NCBI RefSeq assembly: GCF_900105685.1 | Contig: NZ_LT629781.1 | Span: 930,001 to 994,000, forward strand | Reading direction: 5' to 3' | Source: Verrucomicrobium sp. GAS474 | Lineage (GTDB): Bacteria; Verrucomicrobiota; Verrucomicrobiia; Methylacidiphilales; GAS474 | DNA length: 64,000 bases | Part shown: positions 17,348 through 24,739 of the stretch, piece by piece | Position numbering within the stretch: the stretch's first letter is position 1 | Layout of the letters: the number at the start of each line of letters is the position of its first letter | Notes under the pieces: model-generated | Databases searched by the model: none | Told to the model about the DNA's origin: nothing | The model's input: the letters and a program-made list of their open reading frames with translations, nothing else | Position numbers and translations under genes: made by a program

Positions 17348-18691
17348 TTAATGGGCGGGAAGGGGAAGCGGCTCGCCGCGCTGGATGGCGCTCTTCCAGG
17401 CGTTGAAACGGGTGAAGTAGGCCCCCTGCGAGCCGCCGGTGCCGTGATGGTCGGCGAGCGGGAGGAGGACCAGCTCCTTCGGCCCCTGGAGCGCGTTGAA
17501 GGCGGCGAGGATGCCGGCGGGCCGCGCCGTGTCGTCGATCAGGCCGGGGGCGACGAGGGCGGGGCAGGTGATGCGGTGGGCGAAGTAGACGGGATCGAAG
17601 TACCCGGCGGTCTTCTTCACCTTCTCCGGGTCGCGGTCCCTCGGTCCCCAGTTGGAGAGCCAGTAGGGCCAGCCGAAGGCGCGGGCGGGCGTGGCGAGGG
17701 GGCCGTAGACATCGCACCCGGCGGGGACGAGGGTCATCAGGTGGGTGATCTTCGGATCGAGCGCGGCGGCGGCGAACGACTGGAGGCCGCCCTGGGAGGT
17801 GCCGGTGACGACGAGGGTCTTCCCGTCCCAGTCGGGGCGCGAGGCGAGGTATTCCGCCGCGCGGACGTCGCCGAGGAGCATGCGGAGGAAGTAGGAGGTC
17901 TCCCGGTCGTCGCTCCCCTGGTAGATGTAATTCTTCAGCGCCCCGTTCTTCAGCTCCTCGAAGAAGGCGACGGTCCCGTCGGCGGGGGCGTCGTGGGCCT
18001 GGATGTTGAGGACGAGCCAGCCGGGCCGCGCCTGGGCGAGGAGCTGGGCCTTGTCGAGCGGATAGACCCCGGCGAACTGGACCATGAGCATCGCGGGGAA
18101 TTTCTCCCCCGCCGTCGGCCGGGCGAGGTGGCCCTGGACGTGGGTACCGTTGATATTGTCGAGGGTCACCTTGTAGTAGTCGAGGCCCTCGGTGTTCTTC
18201 ACCCCGTCGAGGGAGCCCTTCTCGACGACGGGATTGATCGGGACGGCGGCGAGGTCCTTCAGCTTCGCGTCCCAGAAGGCGTCGAAATCGTCGGGCGCGG
18301 GGAGCGACGGGCCGATCTTCTCCGGCGCGTAGACCGCCCCGCCGACGCCGAGGGCCTGCGGCTTCGTCTTGTCGGGATTGGGGAAAATGGCGAGGAGGAC
18401 GCCCGGCTCGTCGCGGGAGGCGGTGATCGTCGCCGGTCCGGCGGAGAGGTCGACCGTCCCCTCGGCGACCTTGTCGGCCCCGTCCTTCCTCACCGCGTAG
18501 GCGACGGCGTTGAAGCCCGCCCGCTCTCCCGACTTCACGTCGACCGTCCACGTCACCTTCTCGCCGAGCGCATAGACGCCGGTCGGATGATCGGGGAGCA
18601 CGGTGAGGACGGGATCGGCGGCGAAGAGCGGCGAGACGAAGAAAAGAAGCGAGGCGAGGCGCGTGAAGAGACCCATTCCCGACGCTACCAT
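17348..18691 (-). CDS. Secreted acetylxylan-esterase-like hydrolase, tandem paralog
   Basis: 447 residues, clearly homologous along its whole length to the gene at 15934 (LYALGEKVTWTVDVKSGERA; TVDLSAGPATIT; PAPDDFDAFWDAKLKDLAAV; HRITCPALVAPGLIDDTARP). The signal peptide is LASLLFFVSPLFAA. Nucleophile motif VTGTSQGGLQSF, acid Asp in GLIDDTARP, His in LADHHGTGGSQ. Two in-frame starts are possible, 18691 and 18676 (MGLFTRLAS); neither has a strong ribosome site. It heads the two-gene unit. The paralogs differ mainly around the His loop and the N-terminus, so they may prefer different acylated substrates. Confidence 0.87.
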   Translation of the reverse strand: MVASGMGLFTRLASLLFFVSPLFAADPVLTVLPDHPTGVYALGEKVTWTVDVKSGERAGFNAVAYAVRKDGADKVAEGTVDLSAGPATITASRDEPGVLLAIFPNPDKTKPQALGVGGAVYAPEKIGPSLPAPDDFDAFWDAKLKDLAAVPINPVVEKGSLDGVKNTEGLDYYKVTLDNINGTHVQGHLARPTAGEKFPAMLMVQFAGVYPLDKAQLLAQARPGWLVLNIQAHDAPADGTVAFFEELKNGALKNYIYQGSDDRETSYFLRMLLGDVRAAEYLASRPDWDGKTLVVTGTSQGGLQSFAAAALDPKITHLMTLVPAGCDVYGPLATPARAFGWPYWLSNWGPRDRDPEKVKKTAGYFDPVYFAHRITCPALVAPGLIDDTARPAGILAAFNALQGPKELVLLPLADHHGTGGSQGAYFTRFNAWKSAIQRGEPLPLPAH

Positions 18692-18752
18692 CGGCGTGCA
18701 GGGGGGAACGAAAAAAAGTGTGCTAGCTTTAGTATGGGGGTCTTTGGATGCC

Positions 18753-19340
18753 GGGGGCAGGGCGGCCCTTCGGGGCTGGCGCGGTCGACCCTGTACAGCT
18801 GGAGGCGATCCGCTTTATAGCCCAAGAGGGGCTTCGCCCCTCCTCGAACCTCCCCTTCGGAGGGCCTTAGCTAGGCGGACGCGCTTTGGCGGCGCCTTGT
18901 CTCCGAACTGGATTAAAATCGGATGGTTCCAGTACGCCCGAGGGTACGTACGGAAGGGGTAGCAGTACCCATACGCCCAGACTCCTATTGGGAGACGGCT
19001 CTATGGGAGAGATGTCTTCAGGGGTTCAGCACCGAGGAGATAGGCCTGCATCCTTGGATGCTCCTTCCCATGGCTCGGCCCTCAAGGAGGTTAGATCCAG
19101 CGGAGTAGAGTGGGCTTATGGGAAATAGGCCTCTTGGGTCGCGCCTCATCTACACCACGGCCTATCAGAGGGGGAGGTGCAGGAGGGGCGCAATGCCGTC
19201 GCGTTAGCGACACTCGTTCTCAGGGGAAACTAACTCGCATGGCCGGGAGGCAACCCCATCTTGCATCTCTAAACGCGCGTCCGGCCTCCAGCTGTACAGG
19301 GCCATGTACCCGGTCCCGAAGGGCTGCCCCTCCCCCGCGA
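18753..19340. repeat. Dispersed inverted-repeat element, copy B (longest copy)
   Basis: Fills most of the 664-bp gap between the esterase pair and the GH-A gene. The left end (from 18753: GGCGGCCCTTCGGGG at 18761, CCTGTACAGCTGGAGGCGAT at 18790) is the inverted complement of the right end (19285-19340: CCTCCAGCTGTACAGGGC, CCCGGTCCCGAAGGGC). Inside are hairpins: GAGGGGCTTCGCCCCTC (18827-18843) and CCTCCCCTTCGGAGGG. The left 240 bp match copy C and the right 320 bp match copy A, so B looks like the complete form. No open frame is conserved, so it is non-coding or a structured RNA. Confidence 0.82.
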
Positions 19341-19355
19341 CCCCTTTCCCAACCC

Positions 19356-22259
19356 CTATTTCCGCGCGATCTCGAAGAACGGCGTCGGTCCTTTTTCCAG
19401 GCGGGCCGTGTCGACGACGAGGCGGAGTTCCCCGTTCTCGACGGCGCACGGGATCTTCTCCCGACGCTTCCCGTCGAAGCCGAGGGCCCAGGCCTGGAGG
19501 CCCGCGGCGGCCTCGTTCCCGACGGCGACCTTCACGACGCCGGTGCGGATCAGCGTCGGCCCCTGGCCGAGGTTGAAGAGGGTGCCGTGGTCTTCGGAGA
19601 GCTCCATGCCGGAGTTCAGCGCGTCGGTGTTGTAGACGAGGAGCATCCGGCCGCTCTTCGCGAGGGGGAGGCCGTCGAGGGAGATCACGGCGACCGAGGC
19701 GGGGACGGTCGACTCGACGCCCCGCACGGTCCCGAGGGCGCGCCGGTCGGGCTTGTCGGTGGCGATCCCCTCGAAGCGGGGGGTGACGACGGTGAGGGTG
19801 TTCCGCTTCGTCTCCATGAGGAGCTCGCCGGTGTCGCTCTGGTAGATTCCCTTCGCGGGGTCGCTGAGGTTTTCCTTCGGGAGGAGCCCCTGTTCCTTCA
19901 GCGTGGCGACGAGGGCCCCCGCCTTCTCGTCGGCGCCGCCCTTCTCGACGACGTCCATCGTGTGTTCGGTCATCGAGACCTGCGAGCCGCCCGAGGCGTT
20001 GATGACGGCGATCGGCTTCGGCCTTTCCCCGTAGGCCTGGGTCTTGGCCAGCGTGCCGTCGTAGCGGGTGCCGAACCGGCAGATGAGCGAGAGGAGGGTC
20101 CCCGGCCCCGCGGAGAGGTTCAGCCCGGCCCCGGCCTCGAGGTAGCGGTCGTCGAAACGGAGCTCGACGGTCCGCCGCGAGGGCGCGACGTCGCCCCGGC
20201 CGAGGAGGAAGGCGCTCATCACCTGGTTCGCCCGGGCGACGGGATCGGCCCCGACGTCGAAGGGGACGATGCGGGCGTGCTTCCGGAGGGCGACCGAGGC
20301 GCAATGGGCCATCGTTCCCTGGAAGCCCTGGAGGGCCGAGTAGCCGCCGAAGAGGAGCCCCTCCTCGTAGCGGCTGGCGCTCCAGAAGACGTGGCCGTAC
20401 TCGGTGACGAGGAAGGGGCGGTCGGCGAAGCGCGTCCCGGCGCAGGCGCGCCAATACTGCCCCGCCGTGGCGATGGAGCTCTCCTGCTCGACGTGGGACC
20501 CTTCCTTGATGAAGTCGGAGGGGTGGGCGTAGTAATTGTGCATCGTGACGACCGGGAAGGCGGCCCGGGAGACGATGTTCCGGTACTGCTTCCCCATGTC
20601 CCACGCGCCGAGGAGGCCGCGGTAGCCGATGTCGCGGAGGGTCTTCTCGAACCACGCGTTGGTCCGCGCCTCGACGGCGACGAGGAAGAGCCCGGCGTCG
20701 ACGCTGTAGGGATCGGCCCCCCACTGGGCGGCGGGGGCGAAGAGGGGAACGTCGTCGAACGTCATCCCCTCGCGGAACTTGGCCGGCGCGTTCCACGCCC
20801 TGGCGAGGGCGGCGGGATCGCCGTGGTAACGCTGCCTCAGCCAGGCCTGCCATTCGCCCAGCATCGGGGCGGGGATCCCGCCGAAGGAATAGAACTCGAC
20901 CTCGTTGAGGAAGTTGATGACGACGACGATCGGGTCGTCGACGAGCCGGGTCTTCGTGTAGGGGTTGAGGTGGGTCAGGAGCTTCGCCACCCCGGCGCGG
21001 TAGTGCTCGCGCCCCTCGTCGGTCGAGATCACCTCCCGCTTCAGGCTCGGCCCCTTGTAGGCCCACCCGCTCCCCTTGCGGAAGCCCGAGTCGGTCGACA
21101 TGCCGTCCATGCAGACGTAGATCCCGTTCTCCTTCAGGCAGGCGATGTAGTAGTCGAAGAGGTCGAGGTGTTCCTCGTTGAACTCGAGGTCGGCCTTCGC
21201 GTCGGCCATGAGGTAGTAGTCGTGGAAGTGGACGCGGACCATGTTGTAGCCCTGCCGCCGGATCGCCTCGACGAACCGCTTCACCCCTTCCTTGCCGCCC
21301 ACCTCGACGCCGGGCGTCCCGGGGTTCGCGAAGAACGACGTGGTCGGCCAGAAGACGATGCCCTTGTCGGGCTGCTGCTCGAAGGCGAAGTCGCCCGCCT
21401 TGTTGACGATCACCCGGCCATGGGTGCCGACCGGCTCGGTCGGGATCGCCTGGCTGAGGTCGAGGGCGCTTCCCGGCTCGGCGACGATGTCGGCCATGTC
21501 GGCGGCCTTCCACTCGGCCGATTCCCGCGCGATGAAGTGCTTCTCCGCCGGGAGGGAATGGGCCTCGGTCGAGAGCGTCGCGCCGACGACGATCCAGACG
21601 GCCTTCCCCGCCGTGCGGAAGGTGACCGACTCGACCTCCCTCGGGGCGTCGGCGATCTTGAACTGCGAGAGGTAGACGCCGACCGTCGCGTTGCCGTTGA
21701 AGCGGCTGTAGGCCACCGCCCCGTTCGGGAGCGCCGGGGGATGCCACCAGTCGCCGACGTCCCGCCGCGTGAGGACGGGGAATTCCCTCGTCTCGCCGCC
21801 CTTGAACCGGACCGCGATCGTCCCGACCGGATCGTCCGGAACCGCGCTGGCGTAGCAGAGGGTGTGGAGGACGTAGAGATAGGCCGCCGCGGTCTCGGTC
21901 GCGCTTCCCGGTTTCACGACGACCTCGCCGAGGGCGATCTTCCCGCTGATCCCCGATCCCCGGAAGGTGACGATCGCCTTGCCGCCGTTCTTCGCCGGAT
22001 CGACGATCCGGAACGGGACGCCCCCGAATTCTTTCCGCGCCACGTCGAACGCGGCGAAGTCGTTCTCCGGCCCCTGGTCGGCCCAGCCTCCCTGGCCGTC
22101 CCCGGCGACCTCGTCGCGGAATCCCATGTTCGCGACCGGGGCGAGGTCGAGCGGGATCTCCGCCGCCCGCAGGTCGGCTCCCCAGCCGACCGCCAGCCAG
22201 GCGGCGATTCCGAGGAGAGGGAGGCCGCGCCGCGATCGTTCGAGTGGTTTCACATGCAT
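19356..22259 (-). CDS. Large secreted clan GH-A-like glycoside hydrolase, family unassigned
   Basis: 967 residues with an N-terminal signal peptide (LLGIAAWLAVGWGADLRAAE). About 35-290 is beta-rich and accessory. A TIM-barrel of the GH5/GH42-like type spans about 300-690: RRQGYNMVRVHFHDYYL, ENGIYVCMDGMS, VINFLNEVEF with the predicted acid/base Glu453, and FLVTEYGHVFW with the predicted nucleophile Glu620. The C-terminal ~280 residues are beta-sandwich. A paralog (32956-35352) shares the barrel motifs. The substrate is unknown, probably a plant or microbial polysaccharide. It is divergent from a PEP-CTERM gene across a region with a ROK-type operator candidate. Repeat copy B follows the stop. 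Confidence 0.82.
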   Translation of the reverse strand: MHVKPLERSRRGLPLLGIAAWLAVGWGADLRAAEIPLDLAPVANMGFRDEVAGDGQGGWADQGPENDFAAFDVARKEFGGVPFRIVDPAKNGGKAIVTFRGSGISGKIALGEVVVKPGSATETAAAYLYVLHTLCYASAVPDDPVGTIAVRFKGGETREFPVLTRRDVGDWWHPPALPNGAVAYSRFNGNATVGVYLSQFKIADAPREVESVTFRTAGKAVWIVVGATLSTEAHSLPAEKHFIARESAEWKAADMADIVAEPGSALDLSQAIPTEPVGTHGRVIVNKAGDFAFEQQPDKGIVFWPTTSFFANPGTPGVEVGGKEGVKRFVEAIRRQGYNMVRVHFHDYYLMADAKADLEFNEEHLDLFDYYIACLKENGIYVCMDGMSTDSGFRKGSGWAYKGPSLKREVISTDEGREHYRAGVAKLLTHLNPYTKTRLVDDPIVVVINFLNEVEFYSFGGIPAPMLGEWQAWLRQRYHGDPAALARAWNAPAKFREGMTFDDVPLFAPAAQWGADPYSVDAGLFLVAVEARTNAWFEKTLRDIGYRGLLGAWDMGKQYRNIVSRAAFPVVTMHNYYAHPSDFIKEGSHVEQESSIATAGQYWRACAGTRFADRPFLVTEYGHVFWSASRYEEGLLFGGYSALQGFQGTMAHCASVALRKHARIVPFDVGADPVARANQVMSAFLLGRGDVAPSRRTVELRFDDRYLEAGAGLNLSAGPGTLLSLICRFGTRYDGTLAKTQAYGERPKPIAVINASGGSQVSMTEHTMDVVEKGGADEKAGALVATLKEQGLLPKENLSDPAKGIYQSDTGELLMETKRNTLTVVTPRFEGIATDKPDRRALGTVRGVESTVPASVAVISLDGLPLAKSGRMLLVYNTDALNSGMELSEDHGTLFNLGQGPTLIRTGVVKVAVGNEAAAGLQAWALGFDGKRREKIPCAVENGELRLVVDTARLEKGPTPFFEIARK

Positions 22260-22405
22260 CTGTTTTGAGAATAAACGGGAGAAAAGCGCCCACGGCCGCC
22301 CCGGCCCGACCCTACTCCGGGGACCGGCTTAGACCGAGAACGAATCGATGGGGAATGCGCTTGGGAAGACATTGTTGCCTTGACATTCAATCGGCAAACC
22401 GGCAG

Positions 22406-22426
22406 TTTGTAAACAAAGTTTATTAA
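22406..22426. promoter_or_regulatory. Candidate ROK operator, site 1
   Basis: Contains TTGTAAACAAAGTTTAT, identical over 17 bp to site 2 in the ROK/GH42 intergenic region, with near-palindromic arms (TGTAAAC / GTTTATT) around a central AAA. It ends 1 bp before the ATG at 22428 and lies 147 bp upstream of the divergent GH-A gene, so it could control both. Confidence 0.6.
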
Positions 22427-22427
22427 A

Positions 22428-23282
22428 ATGAAGACCTCCCGTGCATTGCTTCGTCTCGGCTTCGTGGTGTCGTTCCTGCTGGCAACCTGGGGAGTGGAAA
22501 ACGCGCAGGCGCAGACGCTCCTCTACCGGCAGGTCTTCGCCTACGGGGGGAGCGGATTGAATACCCTCGCCGCCCAGGGGATCGACTGGACCGACGTCTA
22601 CACGACGACCGGGAACAGCCTCGCCGCCGACAATTACAGCCTTCGAGGCAATAACTCAGTCGGGCTCGCGACCGACGTCAACTTCGGTGCCGCGACCGGC
22701 GGCTCCGCCACCACCTACTACCAGCAGAACTATGGTTATTACGGCCTCATGACGACCAATACGGCCGGGAAATACGCCACCTCGCTTTACACCACCTCGC
22801 TGACCCTCGATCCGACGGCGAACACCTATTCCTTCTCCTGGTACCAGCGGAACTCGACCGACATTTCCCAGGCGGTCCACGTCCTCGTCCAGGTCGGCAA
22901 CGTCTGGTACGTCAGCCAGGCCTCCTACACCTCCCTGGGCGCCGTCACGCTCGAAAACTTCACCTACAATACGACGGCCTCGAACTGGCTCGTCCTCTCC
23001 TCGGGTGCCGCCCCGACGAACACGGGCGCGGTGACGGCCAGCGGCGCCTTCAACCTCTCGACCGCCGCGAGCACCAGCCTCAGCGGGAACGTCACCGCCT
23101 TCGGCCTCTTCATCGACAATCCCAACGACGCCAGCACCGCCTACCTCTCGGTCGATTCGTTCTCGGTCTACTCCACCACCCTCGCCGTGCCGGAGCCGGG
23201 AACGAACGCCCTGCTCCTCCTCGGCGCGGCGGCGGGGATCGTCGTCGTCCGCCGGAACCGGCGGGTGGGCCAAACCGGCTGA
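22428..23282 (+). CDS. PEP-CTERM sorting-domain surface protein
   Basis: 284 residues. Signal peptide (LLRLGFVVSFLLATWGVENAQA), then a Ser/Thr/Tyr/Asn-rich secreted body beginning QTLLYRQVFAYGGSGLN, and a C-terminal exosortase signal: VPEP, hydrophobic helix (TNALLLLGAAAGIVVV), basic RRNRR. No enzyme motif is visible; the jelly-roll-like composition suggests carbohydrate binding, which is inference. No Shine-Dalgarno precedes the ATG: the operator candidate abuts the start codon, so the transcript may have a very short leader. The polysaccharide deacetylase follows 14 bp downstream and is probably co-transcribed. Confidence 0.8.
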   Translation: MKTSRALLRLGFVVSFLLATWGVENAQAQTLLYRQVFAYGGSGLNTLAAQGIDWTDVYTTTGNSLAADNYSLRGNNSVGLATDVNFGAATGGSATTYYQQNYGYYGLMTTNTAGKYATSLYTTSLTLDPTANTYSFSWYQRNSTDISQAVHVLVQVGNVWYVSQASYTSLGAVTLENFTYNTTASNWLVLSSGAAPTNTGAVTASGAFNLSTAASTSLSGNVTAFGLFIDNPNDASTAYLSVDSFSVYSTTLAVPEPGTNALLLLGAAAGIVVVRRNRRVGQTG

Positions 23283-23296
23283 GCGTCCTCCTCCCG

Positions 23297-24124
23297 ATGT
23301 CCGCCCCGCGCGTCCCCTCGATCCGCTTCAATCTCTTCCCCGGAGGCCTCTCCCACGCCGTGACGGTGAGTTACGACGACGGGGTCGTCGCCGACCGGGA
23401 CCTCGTCGCCCTCCTCAACCGCCACGGGCTGAAGGGGACGTTCCACCTCAATTCGGGCAAGCTCGGGCGCGAGGGGCAGCTTCATGCCGACGAGGTCGCC
23501 GCGCTCTTCGCCGGGCACGAGATCTCGGCCCACTCGGTGACCCATCCCCGCCTCCCCACGATTCCCCCGGACGAGCTGGCGCGGGAGATCGTCGCCGACC
23601 GCCGCGCGCTCGAGGCCCTCGCGGGCTATCCCGTCCGGGGGATGTCCTATCCCTTCGGCTACCACAGCCCGGAGGTCGTCGCCGCCCTTCCCCACTTCGG
23701 GATCGACTATGCGCGGACCACCGCCTCCCACGGGTGGTACGGCGTCCCGGAGAACCTCCTCCTCTGGCATCCGACCTGCCATCACAATGACGACCTCCTC
23801 GCGCGGACCGAGACCTTTTTCGCCCAGGACGGGCAGGAGCTCCGGCTCCTCTACGTCTGGGGCCACAGCTACGAATTCCCGAACGACGGGAACTGGGACC
23901 TGATGGAACGCTTCGGCGAGCGGATCGCCGTCGAGGCTGCCCGGAAGGGGAAGGGCGTCTGGCGCGCCACGAACGTCGAGATCGCCAACTACCTCCGCGC
24001 CCTCCGGGGCCTCCGCACCACCGTCGACGGGACACAGGTCGAGAATCCCTCCGCCCTGCCGCTCTGGATCACGTGGGGCGGGGAACGCCGGGAAATCGCC
24101 CCCGGGGCGCGGGTTTCGTTCTAG
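23297..24124 (+). CDS. Polysaccharide deacetylase (carbohydrate esterase 4 type)
   Basis: 275 residues with a NodB-like fold. The metal and catalytic motifs are visible: VSYDDG (motif 1, catalytic base and metal Asp), ISAHSVTHP (motif 2, H-S-x-x-H), and RGMSYPFGYH (motif 3, with Pro-Phe-Gly where the family often has R-x-P-Y/F). The C-terminal motif contains LLYVWGHSYEF, whose Trp-Gly-His-Ser is plausible for motif 5. No signal peptide is evident, so it may act in the cytoplasm or leave by another route. Substrates in the family include acetylated xylan, chitin oligomers and peptidoglycan. Second gene after the PEP-CTERM protein; converges on the membrane protein gene with a 3-bp gap. Confidence 0.85.
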   Translation: MSAPRVPSIRFNLFPGGLSHAVTVSYDDGVVADRDLVALLNRHGLKGTFHLNSGKLGREGQLHADEVAALFAGHEISAHSVTHPRLPTIPPDELAREIVADRRALEALAGYPVRGMSYPFGYHSPEVVAALPHFGIDYARTTASHGWYGVPENLLLWHPTCHHNDDLLARTETFFAQDGQELRLLYVWGHSYEFPNDGNWDLMERFGERIAVEAARKGKGVWRATNVEIANYLRALRGLRTTVDGTQVENPSALPLWITWGGERREIAPGARVSF

Positions 24125-24127
24125 GCT

Positions 24128-24739
24128 TTAATCTTTTTCGGTCGAGGTCGCCGGAGCCGTCGGCGGCAGCCGGGGCAGCTCGATCGGCTTCTTCGCCCAA
24201 TAGAAGAGGAACGACCCGATGAAGGCGCAGAGCGTCCCAATGACGAAGAGCATCCCGGGGGCGAACCACGTGCTGACGATCATCGGGAAGGCACTCCGCT
24301 CCGGGTGGGCCCGGTCGTAGACGACGAGGTCGGTCGTCGGGAGGCCCTCCTCGTCGATGAGGGGGTAGAGCGGCTTCAGCTGGCTCCCGACGGGGGCGCG
24401 GACCTCGAAGGAACTCCCCTGCCCGTCCGCAAAGCGGAATTCGTTCCAGAACGTGTAGCTCCGGTCGCGGGGCTCGAGCGCGGCGGTCACCTGCCGGTCG
24501 CTCTCCAGCACCTGGTCGGGGAGGCCCTCCTTCGTCTTCACGACGCGGACCGCCTCGGCCCGCGCCCGCTCCCCGAAGAGGAGGAGCCGCAGCGGCTCGG
24601 CGAACTGGGAGAAGCCGAGCCCCATCAGGAGGAGCCCCGCCGCGATCATCCCGAGCTTCGCCCGCGCGTACCCGGGCACATAGACCCCGGGCGCGGGGGT
24701 CGGGGCGTCTTGCGGAGTCAATGGATTCAACGGATTCAT
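24128..24739 (-). CDS. Two-TM membrane protein of unknown function (DUF3592-like)
   Basis: 203 residues. A Pro-rich N-terminus, one hydrophobic segment at about 30-52 (LGMIAAGLLLMGLGFSQF), a ~100-residue soluble domain (VTAALEPRDRSYTFWNEFRF, YPLIDEEGLPTTDLVVYD), and a second hydrophobic segment at about 157-183 (FAPGMLFVIGTLCAFIGSFL), then a Pro-rich tail. This layout resembles DUF3592 proteins, but I cannot confirm membership. The ATG overlaps the stop of the MFS gene (ATGA), so it is the last gene of the operon that starts at 35352 and may be a partner of the MFS carrier. Confidence 0.65.
   Translation of the reverse strand: MNPLNPLTPQDAPTPAPGVYVPGYARAKLGMIAAGLLLMGLGFSQFAEPLRLLLFGERARAEAVRVVKTKEGLPDQVLESDRQVTAALEPRDRSYTFWNEFRFADGQGSSFEVRAPVGSQLKPLYPLIDEEGLPTTDLVVYDRAHPERSAFPMIVSTWFAPGMLFVIGTLCAFIGSFLFYWAKKPIELPRLPPTAPATSTEKD

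Noticed and set aside
18886-19128. Small proteins inside the dispersed repeat
   Set aside because: Frames are not preserved between copies A, B and C, while hairpins and inverted ends are.
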